A stretch of DNA of 64,000 nucleotides. It comes from Rhodosporidiobolus odoratus (Eukaryota; Basidiomycota; Microbotryomycetes; Sporidiobolales; Sporidiobolaceae). Position 1 is the stretch's first letter. The number at the start of each line of letters is the position of its first letter. Below are positions 1 through 9,500 of this stretch, piece after piece. Location of the stretch: contig JAOANU010000001.1 of NCBI GenBank assembly GCA_034387635.1, positions 1,426,001 through 1,490,000 of the forward strand, given 5' to 3'. A program made the position numbers and the translations under genes. A model generated the notes under the pieces. The model searched no databases and had not been told where the DNA came from. It was given only the letters and a program-made list of their open reading frames with translations.

Positions 1-1
1 C

Positions 2-466
2 CAAGCTCAACTCGCCCCGACTGCCGTTTCCTCCTCCACAGCCTCTTCCTCTGCCTCAGCCCGCCAAGCCCGCCAACGCACCCTCCTAGACGACGCCGCC
101 CTCGGCGGTGCTCAACTCAAACTCGCCGCCCAAGCTTCAGTTCAAGCCGTGGATCAGTTGCGCAAACTGGTTTTGCCTGACGCGTTACTTTCTGCTATCG
201 GTGGAGCTATCCCTTTACCGAATTCGGGAGGAGGGAGGGTGAGAGGGGCGAATGGGCGGTCTGCAGGAGCAGGAACAGGAGCAAAAGGGGGAGGGGCGAT
301 GGATGCGGCAACTTTGGCGCAGAGTGCGAGTGCAAGGAGGGAGGCCAAGGAGAAATTGGAGTTGAGAGAGCAATTGGATGAGTTGTTGGCTAGGGAGTGC
401 GTGTTGTGCGAGGGGGCGATTGGGAGTATTGAGCGGGGGTTTGTGGAGGAGGGGGAGGAGATGTAA
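2..466 (+). CDS. VPS18: Vps18/Pep3 HOPS-CORVET subunit, C-terminal end (5' truncated)
   Basis: Only the 3' end of the gene is in the window; the frame is open from base 2 to the TAA at 464-466, and the real start lies upstream. The visible 154 residues contain a Gln/Ala/Ser-rich linker, a segment reading DQLRKLVLPDALLSAIGG, a glycine-rich stretch, a charged coil (KEKLELREQLDELLA) and the terminal RECVLCEGAIGSIERGF. The last block matches the C-terminal Cys-x2-Cys part that closes Vps18 proteins after their RING-like domain. Vps18 is a core subunit of the HOPS and CORVET tethering complexes and acts in membrane fusion at endosomes and the vacuole. The RING finger itself and the beta-propeller/solenoid are outside the window. 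The family call rests on the short C-terminal signature and on the preceding LPDA motif, so it is good but not certain. Confidence 0.72.
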   Translation, partial: QAQLAPTAVSSSTASSSASARQARQRTLLDDAALGGAQLKLAAQASVQAVDQLRKLVLPDALLSAIGGAIPLPNSGGGRVRGANGRSAGAGTGAKGGGAMDAATLAQSASARREAKEKLELREQLDELLARECVLCEGAIGSIERGFVEEGEEM

Positions 467-708
467 AGGAAAAGCTGTTCTTCCGTATCTAGAGGACACG
501 GTGCTCAGCCTCGTTCAACGCGAGCCCGAGAAAGGCTTAGGAAAAAGGCTAGAGTGCAGCAACGTAGTATGTACAGGACAACATGTATCATTAGGCGGTC
601 TGTACACCGGAAAACGGAAATAACGCGGCCATCGTCTGTCACGCCCTCTGGCTCTCATCAACGCCGCCCCTCCTCATTCCCTCACTCAGGGCTGGTAGTT
701 GATTTTCT

Positions 709-1270
709 ATGTCAACGAGCGAAGGTCGTCAGTCTCGTCTCGATTCTTTTTTCCCGATCTCAAGCAGGCTGGAAGAGGGGAAAAGAGCGTACACCACCAA
801 ACTGCAACCTCCACCTCTTCGGATTCCAGCCCCAGCGCTGAAGTACGACGCCGGGGAAGATCTTGGTTTGGTGGAAGGTATGTTGAACGGATAACGGCTG
901 GAATGGAGGAATGTCACAACGAAGGGCCAAACGTGAGTCTTGGCAGCTCGTGCAATGAGATGAAAGGCAGCTGACCATGGTAGGCTTGTATGCGGTAAGC
1001 TAGCCTGAACACGAGACACGGGAAGAGACGAGAAGCGGTTGCAGCTGCGGGAGGACAAGATCAGCGATCAGATGCTGCGGGTAAGCGCAGAGGGCTAGGC
1101 GCACTGATGTGGAGGCTGTGAAGCTACTACGCTCGACGATGCGCTATGAACTGAGTGTCGACGGGAGAGAAAGCCTCTGGGAAAGGCGAGGAGGAGATCG
1201 AGACATCAACGCGTCAGCAAAATACCGAGACAGGGGGGGGACTATGTCCCTTTTCCCTTTTCCTCTATGA
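709..1270 (+). CDS. candidate small three-exon gene with a PCNA-interacting (PIP-box) motif
   Basis: I do not recognise this gene. An ATG at 709 opens a frame with QSRLDSFF at residues 8-15, an exact PIP-box pattern (Q-x-x-L-x-x-F-F), followed by a basic/proline stretch and an acidic segment. A donor GTATGT follows 877; joining to 1016 restores frame and gives a charged helix (DEKRLQLREDKISDQMLR) that ends at a GTAAGC donor after 1080. A third exon from about 1115 (AVKLLRSTMRYELSVDGRE...) would end at the TGA at 1268-1270, for about 129 residues. Weak points: the second intron would be only 34 nt with this acceptor, the first acceptor is poor, and no family is recognised. PIP boxes recruit proteins to the DNA sliding clamp, so a replication or repair role is an inference only. 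The 3' end would overlap the minus-strand candidate at 1242-1463. Confidence 0.33.
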
Positions 1271-1463
1271 CAACATGCCTAAGCACGGAGGTATTGACAA
1301 GCTCGTCAAGACTGTACGAACCTTCGCGAGCAGGAGCAGGAGCGACTTCAAGCAGCCTTTTCATGACCTTCTCAAATAGGGCCTCTGCTCGCCTCCAACG
1401 CTCCAACAGCGAATGCAGGCTTTCTAGCTCTGCGTCGCATGTGCCACAGACAGAAGAGTGGCC
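1242..1463 (-). CDS. coding-like minus-strand exon, gene unknown
   Basis: After a TTTCAG acceptor (exon from 1463) the minus strand stays open to a TAG at 1242-1244 and encodes a helical, charged peptide containing CGTCDAELESLHSLLERWRR and FEKVMKRLLEVAP, then YSLDELVNTSVLRHV. The composition is typical of a real helical exon, but I find no start codon or certain upstream exon between here and the alcohol dehydrogenase stop at 1585. It could be the last exon of a small gene, an alternative 3' exon of the dehydrogenase transcript, or chance. No function is assigned. Confidence 0.22.
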   Translation of the reverse strand, partial: GHSSVCGTCDAELESLHSLLERWRRAEALFEKVMKRLLEVAPAPAREGSYSLDELVNTSVLRHVVIEEKGKGT

Positions 1464-1584
1464 CTGAAACCCAACCGAGTGTAGGAAGGAACTGCCTTTT
1501 CGAGTGCCAAACCTTGACAACGGCAACCTCGACGAAAACCTGTACAAAGGACTAGATACAACTGTTTGAACAAGAAGCCAGCGT

Positions 1585-4184
1585 TCAGGCACTGACGGTC
1601 GTGAGCTGAGCGGCGCCGGGTGCTGCGAGACGAAGCCGAGTGTCAGGTAAAACTGCGTACGAGGGGGATAAGGAGGAGGACGAACCCGGAGGACCCGAGA
1701 ACTTGGTGGCGACGAAAGTCTTGACCTGCGACGTGGAGGAGGGCAGAACGACAAGAGAGGGTGGAAGAGGAGAGGACAAGAGCAGAGATCAGCCGACTCG
1801 TTTGTGTATGGGGCAGAAAGAGGAAGAGAAGCCGCACAATCTTGTCCTTGTCACTTCGGTCGCGCATCTGGTGGTAAACCTCGGCGATATTCTCGAGAGG
1901 GACGCGCTGGGTGACGAAAAGCTCGCGGGGCACGACCTTTCCGGTGGCGATGTATTCGTCCATGACTGTCAGCGAGCAAAAAGCGTCAGCGTTTCCTACC
2001 TAATCGTTGATCAAGAAGCGGGGGCCTACTCTTCTGCATCCACTTGTGGCAAGGAGCTTGTCCGTTCCCGATGAACCTATTCGAGGGAAGAAGAGGTCAG
2101 CGATGAGGCTAGGAGGGAAAGTCGGCTTTTGCGCGCACTCACCTAATACCGCGCTGCATAACGGAGCCAATCTATAGGAGGCAAGGGCGTCAGCTCAGCA
2201 ACTGTATACGAGTAAGGGGCAAAGCTATCGGATGATGTGAAACAGATTCCGAGACGAAGAAGCTGAACGAAAGAGAGGAATGCTGGTAAGGCAAAGGAGA
2301 GACGACTTACGTTGAACTGGTTGGTTAGTCCAGCGTAGATGCCGGTCACACCGACCGTGCCGTAGCCGATGACAGAGGTGCTGCAACGCAGGGAGAACAT
2401 CAGTTGACTTCGACCTCAAGACTTTCTGCCACGTGCAGAATCAAGGCTGGCTTTCGCAGAGAGGTGTATCACAGAGGAGAAACGCACATCATCTCGTTCA
2501 AGATCTCGGACGTGTCAGTCTCGAGGCCAACCGCAAGCTGGAGCTTGTGAGCCCACCCCTTGGCATACTCTCCCGCGGCGCACTCGAGCGCGACGTCCAA
2601 ACCAGGCGGGCGAGTCTCGGGCCTACCGCCCTTTCCTCCCTCGGTGAGCTCATGAATGCGCGTGGGGACATCCTTGACCTCGCTGAAGTCGATGGTGTCG
2701 ATGCGAAGGTCAGGGTGGTCGGCGTGGAGCTTGGCCTTGAAGTTCTCGAGACGCCAGGCGACGTTGTCGACGGCAATGATGTGTGAGACTTCCTTGAGAG
2801 CCGACCATTTGCCGCACATCAAACCGATGACACCTGTTGACGAACGAAAATTGCTCAGAATTTGGGCAAGAATGGGAGGTAAGGGAAAGGCTGCTCACCG
2901 ACGCCCCAGATACCCACAATGTCGCCCTGCGAGACGTTCGAGTCCTCGACCTGGTGGAAGGAGGTCGTGCTGAAAGGGAACAGTAGGATAGCAGGGATGT
3001 TCGGCAAATCCGGAGAAACGGATTAATCACATGATACGGAAGAGCGAGAAGAGTGGAAGAGAACGTACAGACTGTCCGAGATATAAAGCGCGTCCTCGTC
3101 GTAGACACCCTCGGGCACCTTGATCACGTTGACCTCAGCGTATGGGAGGCGAACGTACTCTGCCTGGCAGCCGGCAAAGCCACCTGTTGGAACGATGAGT
3201 GAAGGGTTAGGACGGTGGGAGGGAAGCGAAGTGAACGAAGACGAACCAGTAAAGTGTGAGTATCCGAGCATTCCGCAAGTCCTGCCGCCGTACCTGCAGT
3301 CGAAGAGATATAAGCCTTCGAGCGAAAGAAGAGGTGAATGTAGACAAAACTTACATGGTGTTCATCAAAGCGCTGTTATTCGTCTTGATGCATTGCGACG
3401 ACAGCTTCTTCTCGCACATGTAGCACTCGCCACAACCGATGTTGAAGCCGGCGACGACGCTGGAGCAGCATCACGACTCAACCAAATTTGTGACCGAAGC
3501 CAGGAAGGAAAAACAACGCACCGGTCTCCGACCTTAAGCTTTGTAACGGCGGGACCCACAGACTCGACGATACCCATGCATTCGTGACCGAGGCTGCACG
3601 GAAGGACGTTAGCTCTGTACCAAGCAGTATAGTTTGAAACGAAGGACAAGCTTACATGTCTCCCTTCTGCATCTCGATTATGGCGCCGCTGTACAGACAA
3701 CGCTTAGTCTCTGGTGGAGGTCGTCTCTCGTAGGTGGACGTACGACATCAAGTGCAAGTCGCTTCCGCAGACGGTGGACCCAGTAATCTTGATGACCGCG
3801 TCCTTGGCATCAACAATGGACGGCTTCGCAGCCTCGACGACCTTGACAGAGCCCTTGCCCTCCCAGATGAGAGCCTACAGCGTAAGGAGTGCGCGTCGAT
3901 GGAGCCCGCAACATAATGTGGAGCAAGGAAGAGCACAAACGGGAAAAGTCAGCTCAAGATTTTCAGACCTCCGCCGCGGCCTGGGTCGACCGCGGAAATA
4001 CCTATTCGGTATACCAGTGCTTCAGAGTTCCGGGTAAGCCGTGCAGACGCACCTTCATCTTCTCCCCCGACGGATCGGCAAACTTGTCAGGCTGGTTGTC
4101 CGGGTTGGCAACGGCGCTAGTGATAGCCTCCTTGGGATCCTTCATCTGCGACTCGACAAAGTTGGCAGCTGCGTTCATGGCCAT
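1585..4184 (-). CDS. zinc-dependent alcohol dehydrogenase (formaldehyde-dehydrogenase-like MDR family)
   Basis: A multi-exon medium-chain dehydrogenase/reductase gene, read from the ATG at 4184 (MAMNAAANF) through about ten short exons to the TGA at 1585. Visible motifs in order: ALIWEGKGSVKVVEAAKPSI; CGSDLH, the catalytic-zinc cysteine; GHE; the structural-zinc set C-x2-C-x2-C-x7-C in CGECYMCEKKLSSQC; a GxGxxG nucleotide loop split by an intron (GIWGVG then VIGLM); AVDN with an acidic residue after strand 2, which favours NAD(H); and a C-terminal KTFVATKFSGPPG. The family oxidises alcohols or aldehydes through a zinc-bound substrate. The order of motifs resembles the glutathione-independent formaldehyde dehydrogenase-like fungal enzymes, but the substrate cannot be read from sequence. 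The N-terminus carries about 45 extra residues before the usual start of the fold. The last exon has an unusually long Ser/Leu/Ala-rich end, so its 3' splice structure is uncertain. Confidence 0.88.
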
Positions 4185-4465
4185 GGTTTGCGTAGATTTG
4201 AGGTCTATAATGGAACAAGTGGGGAAGGGAGGGAGGGCGCGCAGGTCAGCTGTATGTTCGGATGAGGGGCGGTCCGGTGACAAGCTACGGAAATGGGCAG
4301 AGTACGTACAGGCTAGAGTACCACAGAGTGCGATAACAGTGGTCAAGTCGGTTGATCGAGTTGAGAAGGCCGGACCCAAGTGGAGGTATCGTCGTCAGTG
4401 ACTTCGCCACTGGACAATCAAGCGTGCTCAAGGTGTAAAGGTGTGTCAGGCAATACCCACTTACT

Positions 4466-4494
4466 CTGTGTGTGCGCGTGTATGTGTGCTTGTG
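4466..4494. repeat. alternating TG/CG purine-pyrimidine tract
   Basis: A short run of alternating pyrimidine-purine (CTGTGTGTGCGCGTGTATGTG and on) lies about 280 bp upstream of the alcohol dehydrogenase ATG, between that gene and DRE2. It is a simple imperfect microsatellite. Such tracts can adopt Z-DNA, but nothing else here points to a function. Confidence 0.6.
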
Positions 4495-4840
4495 AAAGTG
4501 GAGCAAACAGAAGTTGTCGGGTCGGCGGTGCGGAGTTCTCCACCTGGTGCGTCACCTTTTAGGAATAGCTCGTCGCGATCTCGCCGGACCTTTGCTTGGT
4601 CACGGCACAGCGCCCGCATCGATGTACAGACAACACCAAAATAAAAATGGAGCCTCGCTCCCCCTGGATGCCAGCGAACGGGCGAAAGAAAGGAAGGTGC
4701 AGGCGGAGAGAAGATCGTTAATTTCGGAAAGGTGGAATTCTACAGGTGCAGGCAAGCGGCGTAAGGCTCAGCGCGGACGGAGGAAGCTGCTACAGAAGGA
4801 TGCGTGAAGGAATGTAGATCAAAGTGAAGGGGTAGAGCGC

Positions 4841-6152
4841 TTAGATAGTGTCGTCGAGACCGCCAATCTTGACAGGTTGACCAGGTTCGAACGCGGGCAT
4901 GCCTGTATATTGCAAAGGTCAGTCAACGAAGGTATAGATCGAGGTAGGAGCCGGGACGCACCAAGGTATGGGCAGCTACCGCACCGGAACGCATCGCCAA
5001 GGTAGCAGTTTCCACATGAGCTCGTCACTCCACTCTTGATCTTCCTCGTCGGCGCCTTGTTCGTCTGCGTCGTCGAAGCATTCGTCGCCGTCGCATTCGG
5101 TTGCGCCGCAAACCCAGCCTCGACCAGATCATCCGCCTCCTTCTCGTCCAGCAAGATTTCACGCAATCCGCAAGAGCAGTTCTTGCATGCTCGTCGAGTC
5201 CGCTTGACGTCGCAATCCTCGCGTTTCACCAGGGTCGGGCGCTCGAGGTCGGCGTCGGTGAGGAGGGTAGACTCGTCGATGGTTGGGGTGGCGGCGCCAG
5301 ATGCGGAGGCGGAAGTAGTGAAGGCCCAGAGAGAAGCTTTCGCGGCACGGGACGTCCGTGAAGGCAAAGGGACGGCACCACTGAGGGGCAGGGCGGCGGC
5401 GGAGGGGGCTTCGGTAGATTCGAGGGAGGATGCTGGTCGCTTCTTGAAGGAAAGGGGTACCGAAGTGACGGCGGGCTTGGTAGCCACCAGCTATGGGAAC
5501 GGCGGGTCAGTCGGCCTTCTGCAATATGCATCAGGGATAGTGCGAACGTACAGCATCATCCACCTTACTCGCACCCGTCAACCCCGCCAGTGTCAACTCG
5601 CTCGCGACATCATCACTCTGTGCTGCGTCTCCCTGAACCTCGAGGGTTCCAGCGGGGGCCAAAGCAGGTTCAAGGAGAGCGAGTAGAGAGCCGGTGATGA
5701 GCGTCGAAGGAAGGAGGATGGCGATATGCTGGTACTGCTGAGGAATAAGGGGAGCGGCTGCGGGAAATGCAAAGTCAGTAATAGCTCTCGCGGCTTAGCT
5801 TGCGTAATGAGACGACTCCTGTAAGCTCTGTCGCCCTGATACAGCCTCTGTGCAGCTCTGCGAGCGAGACGAGTATCCCACCTCCCGCTCACCTAATCTC
5901 CGCGAACGGCGACAAGCTATTACAACGCTCAGCGGCGAGATGAGACGTACCGCCCTCGACAATACGGTCTACCATCTGCATCTCCGCCTTTCCCCTGGGC
6001 GCAAGCTGTTCGACGAGGCGCTGATAGGATCCATCAGCAGCAGCTTGTTGAGATGCGATGACGAGGATGGAAGCGGGCTCTTGAGGCTGCTGGACCGGAG
6101 CAGGGGTGCCAGACAGATCGAGATCGTCGTCAAACAAAGCGATAGAAGCCAT
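4841..6152 (-). CDS. DRE2: Dre2/anamorsin (CIAPIN1), cytosolic Fe-S cluster assembly protein
   Basis: The protein starts at the ATG at 6152 ([15 protein letters not shown]) and ends at the TAA at 4841-4843, in several exons. The N-terminal methyltransferase-like part (SILVIASQ..., LAPRGK..., [15 protein letters not shown]) and a Ser/Ala linker lead to the diagnostic C-terminal CIAPIN1 cysteine motifs: C-x8-C-x2-C-x-C ending in [10 protein letters not shown], and C-x2-C-x7-C-x2-C in [15 protein letters not shown], followed by the spliced tail [20 protein letters not shown]. With the diflavin reductase Tah18, Dre2 passes electrons from NADPH to early steps of cytosolic Fe-S protein assembly; a pool is also in the mitochondrial intermembrane space. 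The last intron interrupts the codon for the glycine of PYLG-M, so reading through it gives a false C-terminus. The first cysteine spacing (x8) is at the short end for fungi. Confidence 0.93.
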
Positions 6153-6516
6153 AGCTAATGTTGTATGAGTGTAAGGAGGGAAAGATCCCACTTTTGGCTG
6201 ATCTGATTCGCCCCGACCTCCTTCATAAGACTCGATCACTGAGCCTTTACATCTGTACACCAGAGTCACCCATACGCGGTAGCAACGACATCCTCCTCAG
6301 ACCCCTACAAGCCGAAGATGAGAGATTAGAAAAAGATGACAGAGACAAGGGGAAAAATATGCGAGATGATCAACAAGTTTGGCATGAACAGACGATATGA
6401 CGCGATGGAGGTATCTAGTTAGACAGGTAGGGACACAATGAAGGTAAGGGAAAGTGAAGCGGGGTTGGAAGGGGGAAAGGGAGAAAAGGGGAAGGCAAGG
6501 AGGAAGAAAAGTCCAA

Positions 6517-9500
6517 TCAAGCCGAACCTCGCCGGGGCTCATCATGGATGAGAGCCGAGGCCTGAGAGTCGCCGGACCCTCGCCTTTGGTCGCTTTTGAC
6601 CTCGAGCTTAAAGCCAAGGCGCTGAAGGACGTTGAGTAAGTCGGCCTTCATCTGCAGAAAGAGGAACATAACGGGTTCAGCAAAGCGCTTCCCTGCGTTA
6701 GCGCGACACAAACGTACGATAGGTTTGTTCAACGTGGCTGCAAAGAGCGTTCCAGCAGCATCGTCGATGGCGGCAGAATGGGAGCAGACGGCGACGATGG
6801 GGGCGCTCGCGGACGGGTTGACGGTGCTCTTGATCATGCGGGCAGCCTTCTCCCCGTCGACAACGGGCATGGCAAGGTCTGCACAGCAAAGGAGTCAGTT
6901 CTGCCGGAGAGCTCGGTATGAGGGGTTTGGTTTACCTAGGAAAAGACAGTCGAAGGGGATCCCGCCCGCAGCCAGAATGGCTTCTGCTCCATTCGGCACG
7001 ACGACGACTCGACAGCCCAGGCGCTGAAGCATAGTCTCGAGTACCTTGGTCACGATGGGGTTTCTCCCGGCGACAAGGCAGTCGATAGTCTGTAGCCTGT
7101 TCGGCAAGGGCAGGAGGGTCGTCGGCATTGACCGCATGCCCGGTTCGACGGGAGGCGCAGAGTGGGCCTCGGGGGTTTGAGGACCTGGGATGAGGAGCGG
7201 CGGAAGAGCCTCGTGTGTGCTCGCGGGCGACGGAAGACCGGACGCAGGCGGGGTGTGGACCGAAGTGCGTCGTCGTTCGTGGCCCACCCAGGCTTCTGGC
7301 AGGGGCGGGCGCTCGTCCTCTATGCCTTCCGAGACGGAAACCTTGCGGAGGCGAGATGGAAGGGAGTTGCGACGCTGATGCAGGCCGGTCGGTACGCCAA
7401 TAAGCGAAGGTTGGCGAGCACGGAAGCGTTCGAGAGTGGGAGAGATGCCGGGAGAGAGTTCCGAAGCTTGACGGGAATGAACCGGGCCGATGCTGAAGGG
7501 GGTCGACGGTGCTGTGGTGCGTGGAGCGAGAGAGCCGCTGGAGCTGCTGGACGGCGAGGCTGGCGAAGAGGGACCTCCGGATTGCTACGAAACAGAGTAC
7601 GTCTCAGTGAGCAGGCACGAAGGAGACGGTCGAGTGAGACTCACCCTGAAGTCGATGCTGCTCGTCCTGCTCTTGTTGCCCTTGAGCGACACAACTGGCG
7701 AGATTGGAGGTAAGAGTTGCTCGTCTTTGAGTTTTCGGATCACGTCGTCGTTAGCCCGCTTGAGGACAGTCAGATTGCGGAAGTTGAAGGTGCCGAAATC
7801 ATCTTGCGGCGAAGAGGCAGACTCGGTGCGCTGACGGGTTCGAGAGGGCGACCGTGGCTCGGTAGGCGTGTCTGGCGCTTCAGCTTGAGCAACGGCGGGA
7901 TCGCTCGACACGGCGGGGTCGCTCTGAATCGCCGGATCGCTCTCTTCCTCCTTGAACTCTTGTTCGGTTGCGCCGCGAGGGTCAAAATAGTCGGTCGATT
8001 CGGGATCAGCCACTTGCGGCACAAAGTCGACGGGTTGCTTCAGCAGGTTATCCCAGTCGACGTCGGCGAGGTAAGGATGCGCCTTGACTTCCGCGGCGCC
8101 CTTGCTGCCAAGGCGACGCACGGGGTCGGTGCACATGAGCTTGTCGATGAAGTCTCGCGCTTCGGGCGAGAGCTCGATGTCTTGCTCATGCCAGTCGAAG
8201 CGGCGAGAAAGGATGTTGTCGAACACCTTCTCCGGTGTGTCGTCATGGAAGGGCGGGAAACCGTAGATGAATCTGCGTCAAGAATCGAAGGGTAAGTAAG
8301 GATATGTCCCTGCGAGATGGGAGGGAAGAGCGCACTCGTAACAGATAACACCCAGGGCCCACTGTGGAAGGAAGGATTGATGAGCTCGGCAAGCAAGGAT
8401 AATCACAATCTGGAGGGAAAACGGACCCAATCAACGCAAGCATCCATGCCAACGCCGAGGATACTTTCCGGTGCGAGGTAATCCGGCGTCCCGACAAAGT
8501 GCTGCTTCGCGGTCTCCGGTGCGGCTTCTGAGGGACCACTGACTGGCACTGATCGATTGCCGAACGCCGTGGGGCTGAGCGGGGAAGGACGGTTTGTTGC
8601 TGACGAAGAGTGTGGCATGCTCGAGCCGCTGGACTCGCTAGGGGTGTCGAGTGAGAAGCTGTCGGTGATAGGGACGTTCCCAAAGTACGAGGCTTGCGAT
8701 TGATTGACGGCGGCAAGGGCAGGTGTCGTGACCGGCGAAGACGAGTTGGAAAAGTCAGGGCCGCCGGAGCTGGTACGAGCCACAGCTGACGGGCGACGAC
8801 CACCTCGCAGGCTCGGCAGCTGTGTCTGACGACCGAGAAGACCAATGCGGCTAAGGCCAAAATCGGTCAACTTGAGATGTCCTTTCGGGTCGATAAGCAG
8901 GTTGTCCGGCTTGAGATCGCTGTGTTAACAGTCATATTTAGCGCTGCAATTCGCTATTGACGAGGCGGGAAGCTTACCGATGGACGATGCCGGAAGAATG
9001 GAGATGCTCAAGACCGACCACAACCTCTGCGATATACCTCCTCGCCCAATCTTCGGGGAGGCCGCCTAGGTTCTTGACGAGCGCGGCACAGTCCCCACCG
9101 TTCAGGTACTCCATGACGAGGTAGAGATAATCTTTCGACTGGAAGGTATAGTAGAGCTTGACGACGAAGTCCGACTCTGTCTGGGTCATGAGGATCATGC
9201 GCTCCGCTTTAACGTTCGTGACCTGGTTCTTCGCGACCATGTCTGACTTCTTCAAGACCTTGATGGCGTAGTAGTCGCCCGTCGTAATTTTCTTGGCGAG
9301 ATAGACGGAACCAACTGCATACGCAAAACCAACATCAGCTTCTCTGGCCAAAACACAAACATCAAGAATGACCTACACGCTCCCTTCGAGATGGGTTTGA
9401 GAATCTTGAAATCCTTGATTGACGAAGCCTTTGTGCGGGAAGAAGGAACGGCGGCGGGAATGCGAGGAGAAAGGATGATCTGCGCGCCAGGGCTAGTAGA

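Noticed and set aside
1233..1240. Run of eight G.
   Set aside because: A single homopolymer in a GC-rich genome; no other structure around it.
1267..1463. ERWRRAE segment resembling the RLERWxRA motif of DNA polymerase delta subunit 4, near a PIP box.
   Set aside because: The PIP-box exon is on the plus strand and the ERWRRAE exon on the minus strand, so they cannot be one protein; the rest of the subunit 4 signature (YGPC) is absent.
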